A DNA stretch of 17,629 nt from positions 1 through 17,629 of the forward strand of contig JANWHI010000136.1 in NCBI GenBank assembly GCA_025450495.1. The letters are read 5' to 3'. The position numbers and the translations under genes are program-made. Each line of letters opens with the position of its first letter. Position 1 is the stretch's first letter. The notes beneath the pieces were generated by a model that saw only the letters and a program-made list of their open reading frames with translations, did no database searches and was not told the DNA's origin. Source of the stretch: Candidatus Dormiibacter sp. (lineage in GTDB: Bacteria > Chloroflexota > Dormibacteria > UBA8260). Shown piece after piece: positions 7,556 to 14,378 of the stretch.

Positions 7556-8293
7556 CTTGGCAAGGGCGCGGCCCGTGTCGCTCGAGCCGGTGAAGCTGAT
7601 CATGTCGATGCCCGGGTGTTCGACGAGCACGTCGCCGATGCGCGAGCCGCGCCCGGTGACCACGTGGAGCACGCCGCGCGGGATGCCCGCCTCGAGAAGG
7701 ATTTCGCCGACCAGGGTTGCTGCCAGCGCGCCCTGGGTGGGCGGCTTCAGCACCACCGCGTTGCCGGCGGCCAGCGCGGGTGCGATCTTGGAGATGGCGA
7801 GGTTGACCGGGTAGTTGAACGGCGGGATCGCCAGGATCACCCCAAGCGGCACGCGGTACGACACCGAGAGCTTGTTCCTGGCCTGGCGGGGGAAGGCGTC
7901 GCTGAACTGCGAATCGCCGATCACCCGCTTGGCTTCCTCGGCGGTGAACCTGATGAAGTCGGCCGAGCGGAGCACCTCGTCGCGCGACTCCTTGGTGGCC
8001 TTGGCGATCTCCATGACCAGGAGCTGGCTGATCTCGTCCGCGCGCTCCTCGAGGAGGTCGGCGGCGTGGTGGAGGAGGACGCCGCGTTCGTCCACTGGGC
8101 GGTCGCCCCAGGCCGGCTGCTCGCGGGCGGCGGTGCGCACGATCGCGTCGATCTCGTCGTGAGTGAACTCGTGCACCCGGCCCACCACCGAGCCGTCAAC
8201 CGGGGAGATGACCTCGATGGTCTGCTCGGGGACCGGCTGTCGACCCTCGCCGAGGAATGTGTAGGAGCCGTCCAGCGGGGCGGATCGGAGCAT
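7553..8293 (-). pseudogene. gapN: gapN-type aldehyde dehydrogenase, part before the in-frame TAG (coenzyme domain)
   Basis: The N-terminal 246 codons of a non-phosphorylating NADP-dependent glyceraldehyde-3-phosphate dehydrogenase-like ALDH, which would oxidise glyceraldehyde-3-phosphate directly to 3-phosphoglycerate and yield NADPH. Visible motifs are IPPFNYPVNLAISKIAPALA, VVLKPPTQGA, TGRGSRIGD and SFTGSSDTGRALAK, followed by TAG where relatives continue with a residue and then AGM. The full reading frame across the stop (8293 to 6824) would give 489 codons, close to the 475 of S. mutans GapN. The start is ATG 8293, with a TATCAT box 6 bases ahead. The promoter and both halves look intact, so the lesion is recent, a sequencing error, or read through. 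Confidence 0.87.
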
Positions 8294-8299
8294 CGGCCG

Positions 8300-8305
8300 A
8301 TGATA
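8300..8305 (-). promoter_or_regulatory. Leaderless-type -10 box of gapN
   Basis: TATCAT on the minus strand followed by 6 bases and ATG 8293, so the transcript would begin at the start codon. An intact promoter argues against old decay of the gene. Confidence 0.5.
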
Positions 8306-8335
8306 GTCGTCGGGGGCGCAGGAATCCGGATGTGC

Positions 8336-8341
8336 TAGGGT
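8336..8341 (+). promoter_or_regulatory. -10 box for the 8425 gene cluster
   Basis: TAGGGT in the 131-base divergent spacer between gapN and the YggT-like gene. It would give a leader of about 77 bases ending in the AGGAGGT at 8412-8418. No clear -35 is visible. I see nothing else in this spacer. Confidence 0.35.
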
Positions 8342-8424
8342 GAAATCTGATAACCGAGTTGTCACAACCACCCCGCCACGAGAGTGTCGGCCACGCCAGG
8401 CCCACCGATGCAGGAGGTGACCCG

Positions 8425-8898
8425 ATGGATCCGGCCGATTTTCGTGAGAAGCGCGTCACCACCGGGACGACAACCACGCCCGCAGGTGCGCCCGAGCCAG
8501 CCCCCGGCGCATATGCGCCGCCGGCCGCGCCCGTGGCAGCCCCGACCACGACCACGCGCACCTACGCGAGCCGCACCAGTGTGTACTCCGGGAGCGGCCG
8601 CGCCGTCCAGGTGATCTGGCTGCTCCTCGGCATCGTCGACGTCATCCTCGCCCTTGACTTCATCTTCCGCGCAGCCGGTGGAGCCAACACCGGGTTCGCC
8701 CATTACATGTACCGGATCGGGGGTTGGCTCGCCGCTCCGTTCGACGGCATCTTCACCAACACGGCCCTGGTCAGCGGCCGCACCTTCATCCGCTGGGCCG
8801 ACGTCCTCGCGGTGGTCATCTACTCGCTCATCGCCCTGGCCATCGCCAAGCTGGTGCAGATCATCTCGAGGCCCGGCCCCGCTGGGACCCAGGTCTGA
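8425..8898 (+). CDS. Small membrane protein, YggT-like
   Basis: A 157-residue protein. The first 60 residues are a Pro/Ala/Thr-rich, probably disordered cytoplasmic tail (GTTTTPAGAPEPAPGAYAPP). Hydrophobic helices follow: VIWLLLGIVDVILALDFIF (about 64-82), an amphipathic segment ending WLAAPFDGIF, and VLAVVIYSLIALAIAKLVQI (about 128-147). The order helix, APF-GIF, helix resembles the YggT/YlmG family, whose members affect membrane organisation or osmotic tolerance, but this is a topology-level match. AGGAGGT sits 6 bases before ATG 8425, the strongest ribosome binding site here. It is probably cotranscribed with the SDR 55 bases downstream. Confidence 0.7.
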   Translation: MDPADFREKRVTTGTTTTPAGAPEPAPGAYAPPAAPVAAPTTTTRTYASRTSVYSGSGRAVQVIWLLLGIVDVILALDFIFRAAGGANTGFAHYMYRIGGWLAAPFDGIFTNTALVSGRTFIRWADVLAVVIYSLIALAIAKLVQIISRPGPAGTQV

Positions 8899-8953
8899 CC
8901 GCGCGTTCCTCCGCGGCGCCCCGGCCTCACCCACAGTGAAGGGAGGTCACCGC

Positions 8954-9877
8954 ATGGACGACACCGCTGTCGTTGTCTCGGGCGCGTCGACGGGAATCGG
9001 CCGCGCCACCGCGCTGCACCTCGACTCGCTCGGGCTCCGCGTCTTCGCGGGCGTCCGGCGCAGCCAGGACGGCGCGGCGCTGCGCCGCGACGCGAGCAGC
9101 CGGCTGACCCCACTGCGGCTCGACGTCACTGATACCGGCGACGTGGCCAGGGCGGTCGAGATGGTCGGCCACGCGGTGCGCGACGCGCGCCTCGCCGGGA
9201 TCGTCAACAACGCCGGCATCGCTGTCTCCGGGCCCGTCGAGTTCGTCCCAGTAGAACTGTGGCGCAAGCAGTTCGAGATCAACCTCTTCGGCGTCGTCGC
9301 CATGATCCAGGCGTTCACGCCGCTGCTGCGCGAGAGCCGCGGCCGCATCGTCACCACCGGCTCGCTGGGCGGCCGGCTGGCCCAGCCGATGGTGGCGCCG
9401 TACTGCGCCAGCAAGCACGCTCTGGAAGCAGTCCACGACGCCCTCCGCATCGAGCTTCGGCCGTGGGGCATCAGCGTGTCGTTGCTGGAGCCCGGAGCCG
9501 TCAAGACGCCGATCTGGAACAAAGGCCTCGAGTCAGGGTCCGAGCTGCTCCGCAACGCCCCTGCGCAGTTGCGCGACCTCTACGGTGCCGCTGTGGAGAT
9601 CGTCTCCAAGGTGGCCGTGCACGAGAACGAAACCGGCGTCGAGCCCATCGAGGTGGCGCGCGCCGTCGAGCATGCGCTGCTGTCGCCGCATCCCCGGACG
9701 CGCTACCCGATCGGCCGCCAGGCCAGGGTCCTCATCCCGCTGACGCGGTTCATCCCCGACAGGCTCAAGGACGAGCTCATCCTGCGCGTCAGCGGCTTGC
9801 CCCGCACGGCCGACAAGACCGGGCGGTCTGGCCCGCTCGAGGCGGCCACCGCCGCCTCTGTGACCGCGCCCGCCTAG
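8954..9877 (+). CDS. Short-chain dehydrogenase/reductase (SDR)
   Basis: A 307-residue classical SDR with an NAD(P)-binding Rossmann fold. The cofactor motif is SGASTGIG (residues 9-16), a Ser-for-Thr variant of TGxxxGIG. NNAG is at 85-88, and the catalytic residues are S137 (TTGSLGG), Y150 and K154 (YCASK). The extended C-terminus and the PWGISVSLLEPGAVKTPIW segment resemble the retinol/17-beta-hydroxysteroid dehydrogenase-like SDR group, suggesting a hydrophobic alcohol or ketone substrate; this is inference. GGGAGG precedes ATG 8954 by 8 bases. It lies between the YggT-like gene and a lipase-like hydrolase on the same strand. Its TAG stop forms the first half of a possible -10 box for the next gene. 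Confidence 0.9.
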   Translation: MDDTAVVVSGASTGIGRATALHLDSLGLRVFAGVRRSQDGAALRRDASSRLTPLRLDVTDTGDVARAVEMVGHAVRDARLAGIVNNAGIAVSGPVEFVPVELWRKQFEINLFGVVAMIQAFTPLLRESRGRIVTTGSLGGRLAQPMVAPYCASKHALEAVHDALRIELRPWGISVSLLEPGAVKTPIWNKGLESGSELLRNAPAQLRDLYGAAVEIVSKVAVHENETGVEPIEVARAVEHALLSPHPRTRYPIGRQARVLIPLTRFIPDRLKDELILRVSGLPRTADKTGRSGPLEAATAASVTAPA

Positions 9878-9880
9878 GCT
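9875..9880 (+). promoter_or_regulatory. Possible -10 box overlapping the SDR stop codon
   Basis: TAGGCT, whose TAG is the SDR stop. It is too close to TTG 9882 for that codon to be transcribed as the start, so if real it favours GTG 9918 for the hydrolase. Confidence 0.3.
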
Positions 9881-9917
9881 ATTGGACAACTCCGCGCGCA
9901 GCCGCGACGATGCGCTG

Positions 9918-10769
9918 GTGCGCCAGCGTCGCGGATCGTTCAGTGGCGTCCGCGGTGTCCCCATCGCCCACCGGGAGTGGATACCCGATGGCGACGCGCG
10001 CGGCTCGGTGGTCATCGTGCACGGCATCAACGAGCACGGCGGCCGCTACGCGCACGTCGCGCAGCGATTGGTCCGCGACGCCTGGCTGGTTGCCGCCATC
10101 GACCATCGCGGCCACGGCCTCTCGGGGGGCCGTCGCGCCGCGGTCGAGCGTTTCGACGACTGGGTGGCCGACCTCGACACCTATGTCCGGCGTGTCCTCC
10201 TCGACGCTCCGCAGCCGCTGTTCATGCTCGGCCACAGCCTCGGCGGCCTCATCGCCATCGTGTACGCGTTGCACCACCAGGACAATCTGTCGGGGCTGGT
10301 TCTGTCGTCACCGAGCGTGATCCCGCGCAGCGGGGTATCCTCGGCAACCCTTCGCACCGGGCGGCTGCTCTCGCGGGTGGCGGCCAACCTCCCCGTGGTG
10401 GCCCTCCGCCTCGACGCGGTGAGCCGCGACCCCGACGTTGTCAAGGCGTACCGCGACGATCCCCTGGTGCACCTCGGCAAGGTCCGCGCCCGCACCGGCG
10501 CCGAGATCCTCGACGCCATCACCGAGGTGCAGCGCGACATCGGCCGGTTGAAGCTGCCGCTGCTGTCCGTGCAGGGGACGGTCGATCTGCTCGTCGACCC
10601 CGGTTCGGCGCGCTGGGTCGATGAGCACGCCGGCTCCGCCGACCACACCCTGCGCATCTATGACGGCCTCTACCACGAGGTGTTCAATGAACCCGAGCGC
10701 GATGCCGTCCTCGACGATGTCGCGCGCTGGCTCGACGCCCACGCCCCGGTCGGGGCACCAGCACCCTGA
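9918..10769 (+). CDS. Alpha/beta hydrolase, monoacylglycerol-lipase-like
   Basis: A 283-residue serine hydrolase. The lipase triad is visible: Ser in LGHSLGG, Asp in GTVDLLVDP and His in GLYHEVFNEP. The oxyanion segment VIVHGINEHGGRYAHVA and AAIDHRGHGLSGG match the monoacylglycerol lipase family. The closest protein I recall is M. tuberculosis Rv0183 (279 residues), which also has SRDPxVVxAYxxDPLVH and LYHEVFNEPER. GTG 9918 gives the same N-terminal length as that family; the frame is open to TTG 9882, which would add 12 residues. It likely hydrolyses monoacylglycerols or similar esters and may act with the adjacent SDR on lipid-derived substrates (inference). Confidence 0.88.
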   Translation: MRQRRGSFSGVRGVPIAHREWIPDGDARGSVVIVHGINEHGGRYAHVAQRLVRDAWLVAAIDHRGHGLSGGRRAAVERFDDWVADLDTYVRRVLLDAPQPLFMLGHSLGGLIAIVYALHHQDNLSGLVLSSPSVIPRSGVSSATLRTGRLLSRVAANLPVVALRLDAVSRDPDVVKAYRDDPLVHLGKVRARTGAEILDAITEVQRDIGRLKLPLLSVQGTVDLLVDPGSARWVDEHAGSADHTLRIYDGLYHEVFNEPERDAVLDDVARWLDAHAPVGAPAP

Positions 10770-10777
10770 GGGCGACG

Positions 10778-10993
10778 TCAGGAGCGGGACGGGGCGCCTG
10801 AAACGCTGAGGTTGTCGAGCAGGCGGCGGGTCGCCGTGCCCACGTTGTCGACGGCGGCGTCGAACGCATCGCGGTTGGCCGCGGAGGGAGCGCGATAACC
10901 GCTGATCTTGCGGACGAACTGCAGCGCCGCGGCGTGGACCTCGTCGTCGCTCACCGTCGGCGCACCACGGAGTGTCTTGATGCTTCGGCACAT
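10778..10993 (-). CDS. DUF2277 family protein
   Basis: A 71-residue protein. It begins MCRSIKTLRG and contains AAALQFVRKISGYRAPSAAN followed by a helical tail, which is the complete signature of DUF2277, a small conserved family of unknown function found mainly in high-GC bacteria. The cysteine at position 2 is conserved in the family as I recall it. There is no ribosome binding site; a TAGACT box is 6 bases before the ATG, indicating a leaderless transcript. It is a single-gene unit on the minus strand between plus-strand genes and is convergent with the hydrolase (8-base gap). Confidence 0.88.
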   Translation of the reverse strand: MCRSIKTLRGAPTVSDDEVHAAALQFVRKISGYRAPSAANRDAFDAAVDNVGTATRRLLDNLSVSGAPSRS

Positions 10994-10999
10994 GCGCCC

Positions 11000-11005
11000 A
11001 GTCTA
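11000..11005 (-). promoter_or_regulatory. Leaderless-type -10 box of the DUF2277 gene
   Basis: TAGACT on the minus strand, then 6 bases, then ATG 10993. One of the clearest leaderless layouts in the window. Confidence 0.5.
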
Positions 11006-11036
11006 GGACGGCGCGCGACCTGCTTGACTCCGTCCT

Positions 11037-11759
11037 GTGCTGACCACCGACGAACACCTCGCCAGGCTTCGGGTCGAGGGTGAGCGCCTCGGCGAGGTTG
11101 CCGCGGCAACGCCGTCGGATGCCCCCATCCCCGGCTGCCCCGGCTGGGACGTGGACGCGCTGCTCCGCCACATCGGTGATGTTCACCGCTGGGCCGCCAC
11201 CATCGTCCGCGAGCGCCGCCACGAGCGGCCGCGCCGTGACTCGCCCGGACCCGACGACCGCGACGGGCTGCTCGCCTGGTACGGCGAAGGCCACGCCCAG
11301 CTCCTCAGCGCGCTGGCCGGGTCCAACCCACAGGAACAGTTCTGGACCTGGGCGCCGGCCCCCAACCCGCAGGGGTTCTGGGCGCGCCGCCAGGCCCACG
11401 AGACCGCCATCCACCGCCTCGACGCCGAGCAGGCGGCGGGGACGGCGACGCCGTTCCCGGCCGCAGCCGCCGCGGACGGCATCGACGAGCTGCTGACGCT
11501 GGTGTCGCAGCGCGGCAGAGTACCCGACGGCGCCGGTCGCCGCCTCCACGTGGCCGCCACCGACGCGCCCGGCGAATGGCAGGTCGAGCTCGGCGCCGAG
11601 GGCCTGGTGGTGAGGGTAGGCGAGCCGGGTGGCGACTGCTCAGTCCGCGGCCGTGCCGGGGATCTCTTTGCCCTGGTCACGAACCGTGGCCACGCCGGTA
11701 TCGAGGTGTCCGGCGACCGCGACGTGCTCCGCGCCTGGCGCGAATCCGTGAAGTTCTAG
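11037..11759 (+). CDS. Maleylpyruvate isomerase-family (DinB-like) protein
   Basis: A 240-residue protein with the four-helix metal-binding fold of mycothiol-dependent maleylpyruvate isomerases. The N-terminal signature PGWDVDALLRHIGDVHRW (about 35-52) and the metal motif HETAIHR (H121, E122, H126) are present. The C-terminal half (about 160-240) matches the sterol-carrier-like domain often attached. Proteins of this group are numerous in Actinobacteria and most have no assigned substrate, so the isomerase activity is not claimed. GTG 11037 is the first start in frame; no ribosome binding site or good -10 is visible. It lies just ahead of the phosphatase gene on the same strand (35 bases). 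Confidence 0.85.
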   Translation: MLTTDEHLARLRVEGERLGEVAAATPSDAPIPGCPGWDVDALLRHIGDVHRWAATIVRERRHERPRRDSPGPDDRDGLLAWYGEGHAQLLSALAGSNPQEQFWTWAPAPNPQGFWARRQAHETAIHRLDAEQAAGTATPFPAAAAADGIDELLTLVSQRGRVPDGAGRRLHVAATDAPGEWQVELGAEGLVVRVGEPGGDCSVRGRAGDLFALVTNRGHAGIEVSGDRDVLRAWRESVKF

Positions 11760-11782
11760 GCCGGCTCAACCGGGGCACTTGG

Positions 11783-11788
11783 TAGGGT
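11783..11788 (+). promoter_or_regulatory. Leaderless-type -10 box of the phosphatase gene
   Basis: TAGGGT followed by 6 bases and GTG 11795. The preceding in-frame GTG at 11792 would fall only 3 bases after the box, so 11795 is preferred. Confidence 0.5.
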
Positions 11789-11794
11789 GGAGTG

Positions 11795-12538
11795 GTGATC
11801 ACCCAGGAAAGCGACGCGCTCGCGATCGAGGGATTGGTCAACCTCCGCGACCTCGGCGGCCTGCCCACCCAGAGCGGTGCGCTGACTCGGCGGGGACGGC
11901 TGCTGCGCAGCGAATCGCCGCATCAGCTCAGCGACTCCGGCGTGCGCGCGCTGCTCGACCTCGGGGTCACCGCCGTCGTCGACCTGCGCACCGTCTCTGA
12001 GCGGGAAAGCCTGCCCAGCCCCCTGGTCGGAGCCGGCGAGGTGCGCGACCATCACGCGCCCATCTTCAATGACGGCGACGATTTTCCCAGGCACCTGGCC
12101 ACCGCGTCCGAGGTCTACTGCTGGTGGCTGCGAGAGCGCGGCACGGGAGTCGCCGCCGCCCTGACGACCATCGCCGACGCGCACGCGGTCCCCATCCTGG
12201 TCCACTGCCACGCCGGCAAGGATCGCACCGGCGTGGTCGTCGCCCTGGTCCTTCGACTCGCCGGGGTCACCGTCGACGCCATCGCCGACGACTACGCACG
12301 GAGCGGTGTGCAGCTCGCGGACATCCTCGCCCGCGACCGGGTCAGCGCTCTCGCGGCCGGGATGGATGAGGTGCGCGCGGCGCGGCTGTTCACCGTGCAT
12401 CGCGAGGCGATGGTGGAAACGCTTGCCTACATCGATGCCGAGGACGGCGGGATTGCGCCACTGCTGCGGCGCATCGGCCTCGACGACTCACGCATCGACC
12501 GTCTGGCGCGCCTGATGCTGTCCGAATACTGGCCATAG
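11795..12538 (+). CDS. PtpB-like tyrosine/lipid phosphatase
   Basis: A 247-residue phosphatase of the bacterial PtpB type (M. tuberculosis MptpB family). The family N-terminus NLRDLGG is at about residues 16-22, GRLLRSESPHQLSDSG follows, and the P-loop is HCHAGKDRTG with nucleophile C138 and R144 (C-x5-R); the Asp in the loop (KDR) is characteristic of this group. Relatives act on phosphotyrosine, phosphoserine/threonine and phosphoinositides and are sometimes secreted without a signal peptide; no signal peptide is seen here. GTG 11795 fits the -10 box spacing. The stop lies 7 bases before a hairpin (12546-12560). Confidence 0.9.
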   Translation: MITQESDALAIEGLVNLRDLGGLPTQSGALTRRGRLLRSESPHQLSDSGVRALLDLGVTAVVDLRTVSERESLPSPLVGAGEVRDHHAPIFNDGDDFPRHLATASEVYCWWLRERGTGVAAALTTIADAHAVPILVHCHAGKDRTGVVVALVLRLAGVTVDAIADDYARSGVQLADILARDRVSALAAGMDEVRAARLFTVHREAMVETLAYIDAEDGGIAPLLRRIGLDDSRIDRLARLMLSEYWP

Positions 12539-12545
12539 GCGAGAG

Positions 12546-12560
12546 AGGGGAGTCTCCCCT
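12546..12560. terminator. Hairpin between the phosphatase gene and tRNA-Asp
   Basis: AGGGGA-GTC-TCCCCT, a perfect 6-base stem with a 3-base loop between two converging transcription units. Neither side has a U-rich tail (minus strand continues CTCTCG), so it is a weak candidate for a bidirectional terminator or an exonuclease stop. Confidence 0.4.
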
Positions 12561-12563
12561 TGG

Positions 12564-12623
12564 ACCCTGTCAAGGTGGCGACCCCGATCGGATTCGAACC
12601 GACGATCTCCACCTTGACAGGGT
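12564..12623. repeat. Exact 15-base inverted repeat pairing the tRNA-Asp trailer with its anticodon arm
   Basis: Positions 12564-12578 read ACCCTGTCAAGGTGG and 12609-12623 read the exact reverse complement, CCACCTTGACAGGGT. One arm is most of the tRNA anticodon stem-loop; the other covers the encoded CCA plus the first 12 bases of the trailer. The repeat does not extend further at either end. Confidence 0.93.
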
Positions 12624-12654
12624 GGCGTGTTAGGCCAGGCTACACCACGGGGCC
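12576..12654 (-). tRNA. tRNA-Asp (anticodon GTC), CCA encoded
   Basis: A complete cloverleaf on the minus strand: acceptor GGCCCCG/CGGGGTC (one G-U pair), D-stem GTGT/ACAC with an 11-base loop, anticodon stem CCACC/GGTGG with loop CTGTCAA (anticodon GTC), variable AGATC, T-stem GTCGG/CCGAT with loop TTCGAAT, discriminator G and encoded CCA (12576-12578). The body without CCA is 76 bases. G73 and the GTC anticodon agree with aspartate identity. Confidence 0.96.
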
Positions 12655-12665
12655 GCGGAGAGCGG

Positions 12666-12671
12666 ATCATA
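12666..12671 (-). promoter_or_regulatory. -10 box of tRNA-Asp
   Basis: TATGAT on the minus strand, 11 bases before the mature 5' end, giving a 5' leader of about 5 bases. It shares a 64-base spacer with the divergent Nudix promoter. No good -35 at 16-18 bases. Confidence 0.45.
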
Positions 12672-12705
12672 GCATCGGGGTTTCCGCCGCCCGGTCACGC
12701 ACAGC

Positions 12706-12711
12706 TACGCT
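12706..12711 (+). promoter_or_regulatory. Leaderless-type -10 box of the Nudix gene
   Basis: TACGCT followed by 7 bases and ATG 12719, with no ribosome binding site. Confidence 0.45.
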
Positions 12712-12718
12712 GCGGTTC

Positions 12719-13159
12719 ATGCCGGTACGCAGGCCCAACGAGATCTCCGCCGGGGGCGTGCTGGTGCGTCCCGCAGAGCATGGCTGGGAGGTGTGCCTGG
12801 TCCACGCCGGCACATACTGGGGACTTCCCAAAGGTCATCTCGAACCCGGTGAGACGGCTCGGGACGCGGCGCTCCGCGAGATCGCCGAGGAGTGCGGCAT
12901 CCCGGTTGACGCACTGTCGATCGTCGCGGAACTGCCGCCATCGGAATACGTCTACCGCCGCGCCGGCAAGCTCATCTTCAAGCTGGTGCATCACTTCCTG
13001 GTGATCACAGCGCCGCGGACGGAGCTGGTGCCTCAGGCATCCGAGATTGACGAGGCGGCCTGGCTGTCGTTCGATGCGGCGATCAAGCTGGCCAGCTTCG
13101 CCGACACCCGTACCGCGCTGACGGCGGCACGTCCGCTTCTGCAGTCGGCGTTGCGCTGA
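12719..13159 (+). CDS. Nudix hydrolase
   Basis: A 146-residue pyrophosphohydrolase. The Nudix box G-x5-E-x7-REUxEExGU is complete from G39 (GHLEPGE) to I61 (REIAEECGI). The preceding ISAGGVLVR and WEVCLVHAGTYWGLPKG are typical of the diadenosine-polyphosphate/ADP-ribose/8-oxo-dGTP branch in high-GC bacteria, but the substrate cannot be decided. The frame is open across the antisense of tRNA-Asp to 12560, but the ATG at 12719 matches the fold start and the -10 box. It is 25 bases ahead of the MshC-like gene, which has its own promoter-like box. Confidence 0.92.
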   Translation: MPVRRPNEISAGGVLVRPAEHGWEVCLVHAGTYWGLPKGHLEPGETARDAALREIAEECGIPVDALSIVAELPPSEYVYRRAGKLIFKLVHHFLVITAPRTELVPQASEIDEAAWLSFDAAIKLASFADTRTALTAARPLLQSALR

Positions 13160-13170
13160 CAGCCCCGGCC

Positions 13171-13176
13171 TACAAT
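13171..13176 (+). promoter_or_regulatory. Leaderless-type -10 box of the MshC-like gene
   Basis: TACAAT, close to consensus, 8 bases before GTG 13185. No ribosome binding site is present. Confidence 0.5.
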
Positions 13177-13184
13177 CGGGCGAC

Positions 13185-14372
13185 GTGCAGCTCTACGACA
13201 CCGCGACCCGCACGGTCAAAACGCTGACCCCGCGCGATGGTCGCGTTGGCATGTACGTCTGTGGGATCACACCCTACGACGGCGGCCACATCGGACATGC
13301 CTTCACCTACCACACCTTCGACATCATCGCGCGCCGTCTGCGCTCCCAGGGCGTCACCGTGCGCAGCGTCCGCAACGTCACCGATGTCGACGACGACATC
13401 CTCCGCGTCGCCCGCGAGCGTGGCCAGAACTTCCGCACGCTCGCCGACGTCGAGGCGCGCCGCTTCGACGCGGACATGATCGCGCTCGGCATGCTGCCCG
13501 TCGACGCTTCCCCGCACGCCACCACAAGGGTGCACCGCATGGTGCAGTGGATCATGCGCCTGGTCGAGTGCGGGGCCGCGTACGACAACCAGGGGTGGGT
13601 GTACTTCGACGTCGATCGCTTCCCGGAGTACGGCTCCCTGAGCCGCCTCAACCCTGCGCAGATGCTGGAACTGTCACGGCAGCGCGGGGCTGACCCGGAT
13701 GACCCAGGCAAGCGCAACCCGCTCGACTTCGTCCTCTGGCAGCCGTCGGCGGAGGGTGAGCCGAGCTGGCCGTCACCGTGGAGCATGGGCAGGCCCGGCT
13801 GGCACATCGAGTGCACCGTCCTCGCCGCCACCGAGCTGTCGCTGCCGATCGACCTGCACGGCGGCGGCGACGACCTCATCTATCCACATCACGAATCGGA
13901 GATCGCCCAGGCCGCGGCTGCCGGCGTGCCTGCCTTCACGCGGCATTGGGTCCACGCCGCCATGGTTGGATATCGCGGCGAGAAGATGAGCAAGTCGCTG
14001 GGCAACATCGTGTTTGTGCGTGACCTGCTCGCCCACACAGCGTCCGGGGCTGTGCGCCTGATGCTCTGCGCGCACCACCACCGCACCGCCTGGGAGTACA
14101 CCGAGGCTGAGCTCATCAGTGCACAGCTGCGCTTCAACGATTACCAAACGGCGATGAGCAGCGGGCTGCGCTTCACCAACACCGACGCGCAGGCAGTCTA
14201 CGACGACTTCATCGCCCGCATCGACGACGACCTCGACACGCCCGGTGCGCTGGCGATCCTCGACGAGGTCGCCGCCAGGCCGGTGGTCCTCGGCGATGAG
14301 CAGGGTGCCAACGTCACCGCCACCCAGGTGATGACCCGGCTGCTGACCATGCTCGGCGTCCGCCTCGATTGA
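13185..14372 (+). CDS. mshC: MshC-like cysteine ligase (CysRS paralogue)
   Basis: A 395-residue class I ligase that activates cysteine with ATP; MshC joins it to glucosaminyl-inositol in mycothiol synthesis. MYVCGITPYD (C26) is the MshC form, whereas tRNA ligases have GPTVYD. HIGH is at 35-38, VTDVDD about 65-70, GEPSWPSP and GRPGWHIEC (C210) at 191-210, GGGDDLIYPHHE at 226-237 and KMSKS at 267-271. C26, C210 and the PHHE residues are the expected zinc ligands. The protein ends about 65-75 residues earlier than CysRS and lacks the anticodon-binding domain. Compared with mycobacterial MshC (about 412) it lacks only a short N-terminal extension. No other confident msh gene is in the window. An alternative is a divergent cysteine ligase for another small molecule. 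Confidence 0.82.
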   Translation: MQLYDTATRTVKTLTPRDGRVGMYVCGITPYDGGHIGHAFTYHTFDIIARRLRSQGVTVRSVRNVTDVDDDILRVARERGQNFRTLADVEARRFDADMIALGMLPVDASPHATTRVHRMVQWIMRLVECGAAYDNQGWVYFDVDRFPEYGSLSRLNPAQMLELSRQRGADPDDPGKRNPLDFVLWQPSAEGEPSWPSPWSMGRPGWHIECTVLAATELSLPIDLHGGGDDLIYPHHESEIAQAAAAGVPAFTRHWVHAAMVGYRGEKMSKSLGNIVFVRDLLAHTASGAVRLMLCAHHHRTAWEYTEAELISAQLRFNDYQTAMSSGLRFTNTDAQAVYDDFIARIDDDLDTPGALAILDEVAARPVVLGDEQGANVTATQVMTRLLTMLGVRLD

Positions 14373-14378
14373 CGATCC

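Noticed and set aside
12564..12623. Integrative-element attachment site at tRNA-Asp
   Set aside because: Attachment sites give direct repeats of the tRNA 3' end and a nearby integrase. Here the repeat is inverted, matches the anticodon arm, and no integrase or cargo is present.
12560..12718. Extension of the Nudix open frame upstream across tRNA-Asp
   Set aside because: It runs antisense through the tRNA gene, and the Nudix fold and the -10 box both point to ATG 12719.
13185..14372. Ordinary cysteinyl-tRNA synthetase
   Set aside because: It has GITPYD in place of GPTVYD, is about 65-75 residues short, and lacks the anticodon-binding domain. The MshC reading fits better, though a genome-wide check is needed.
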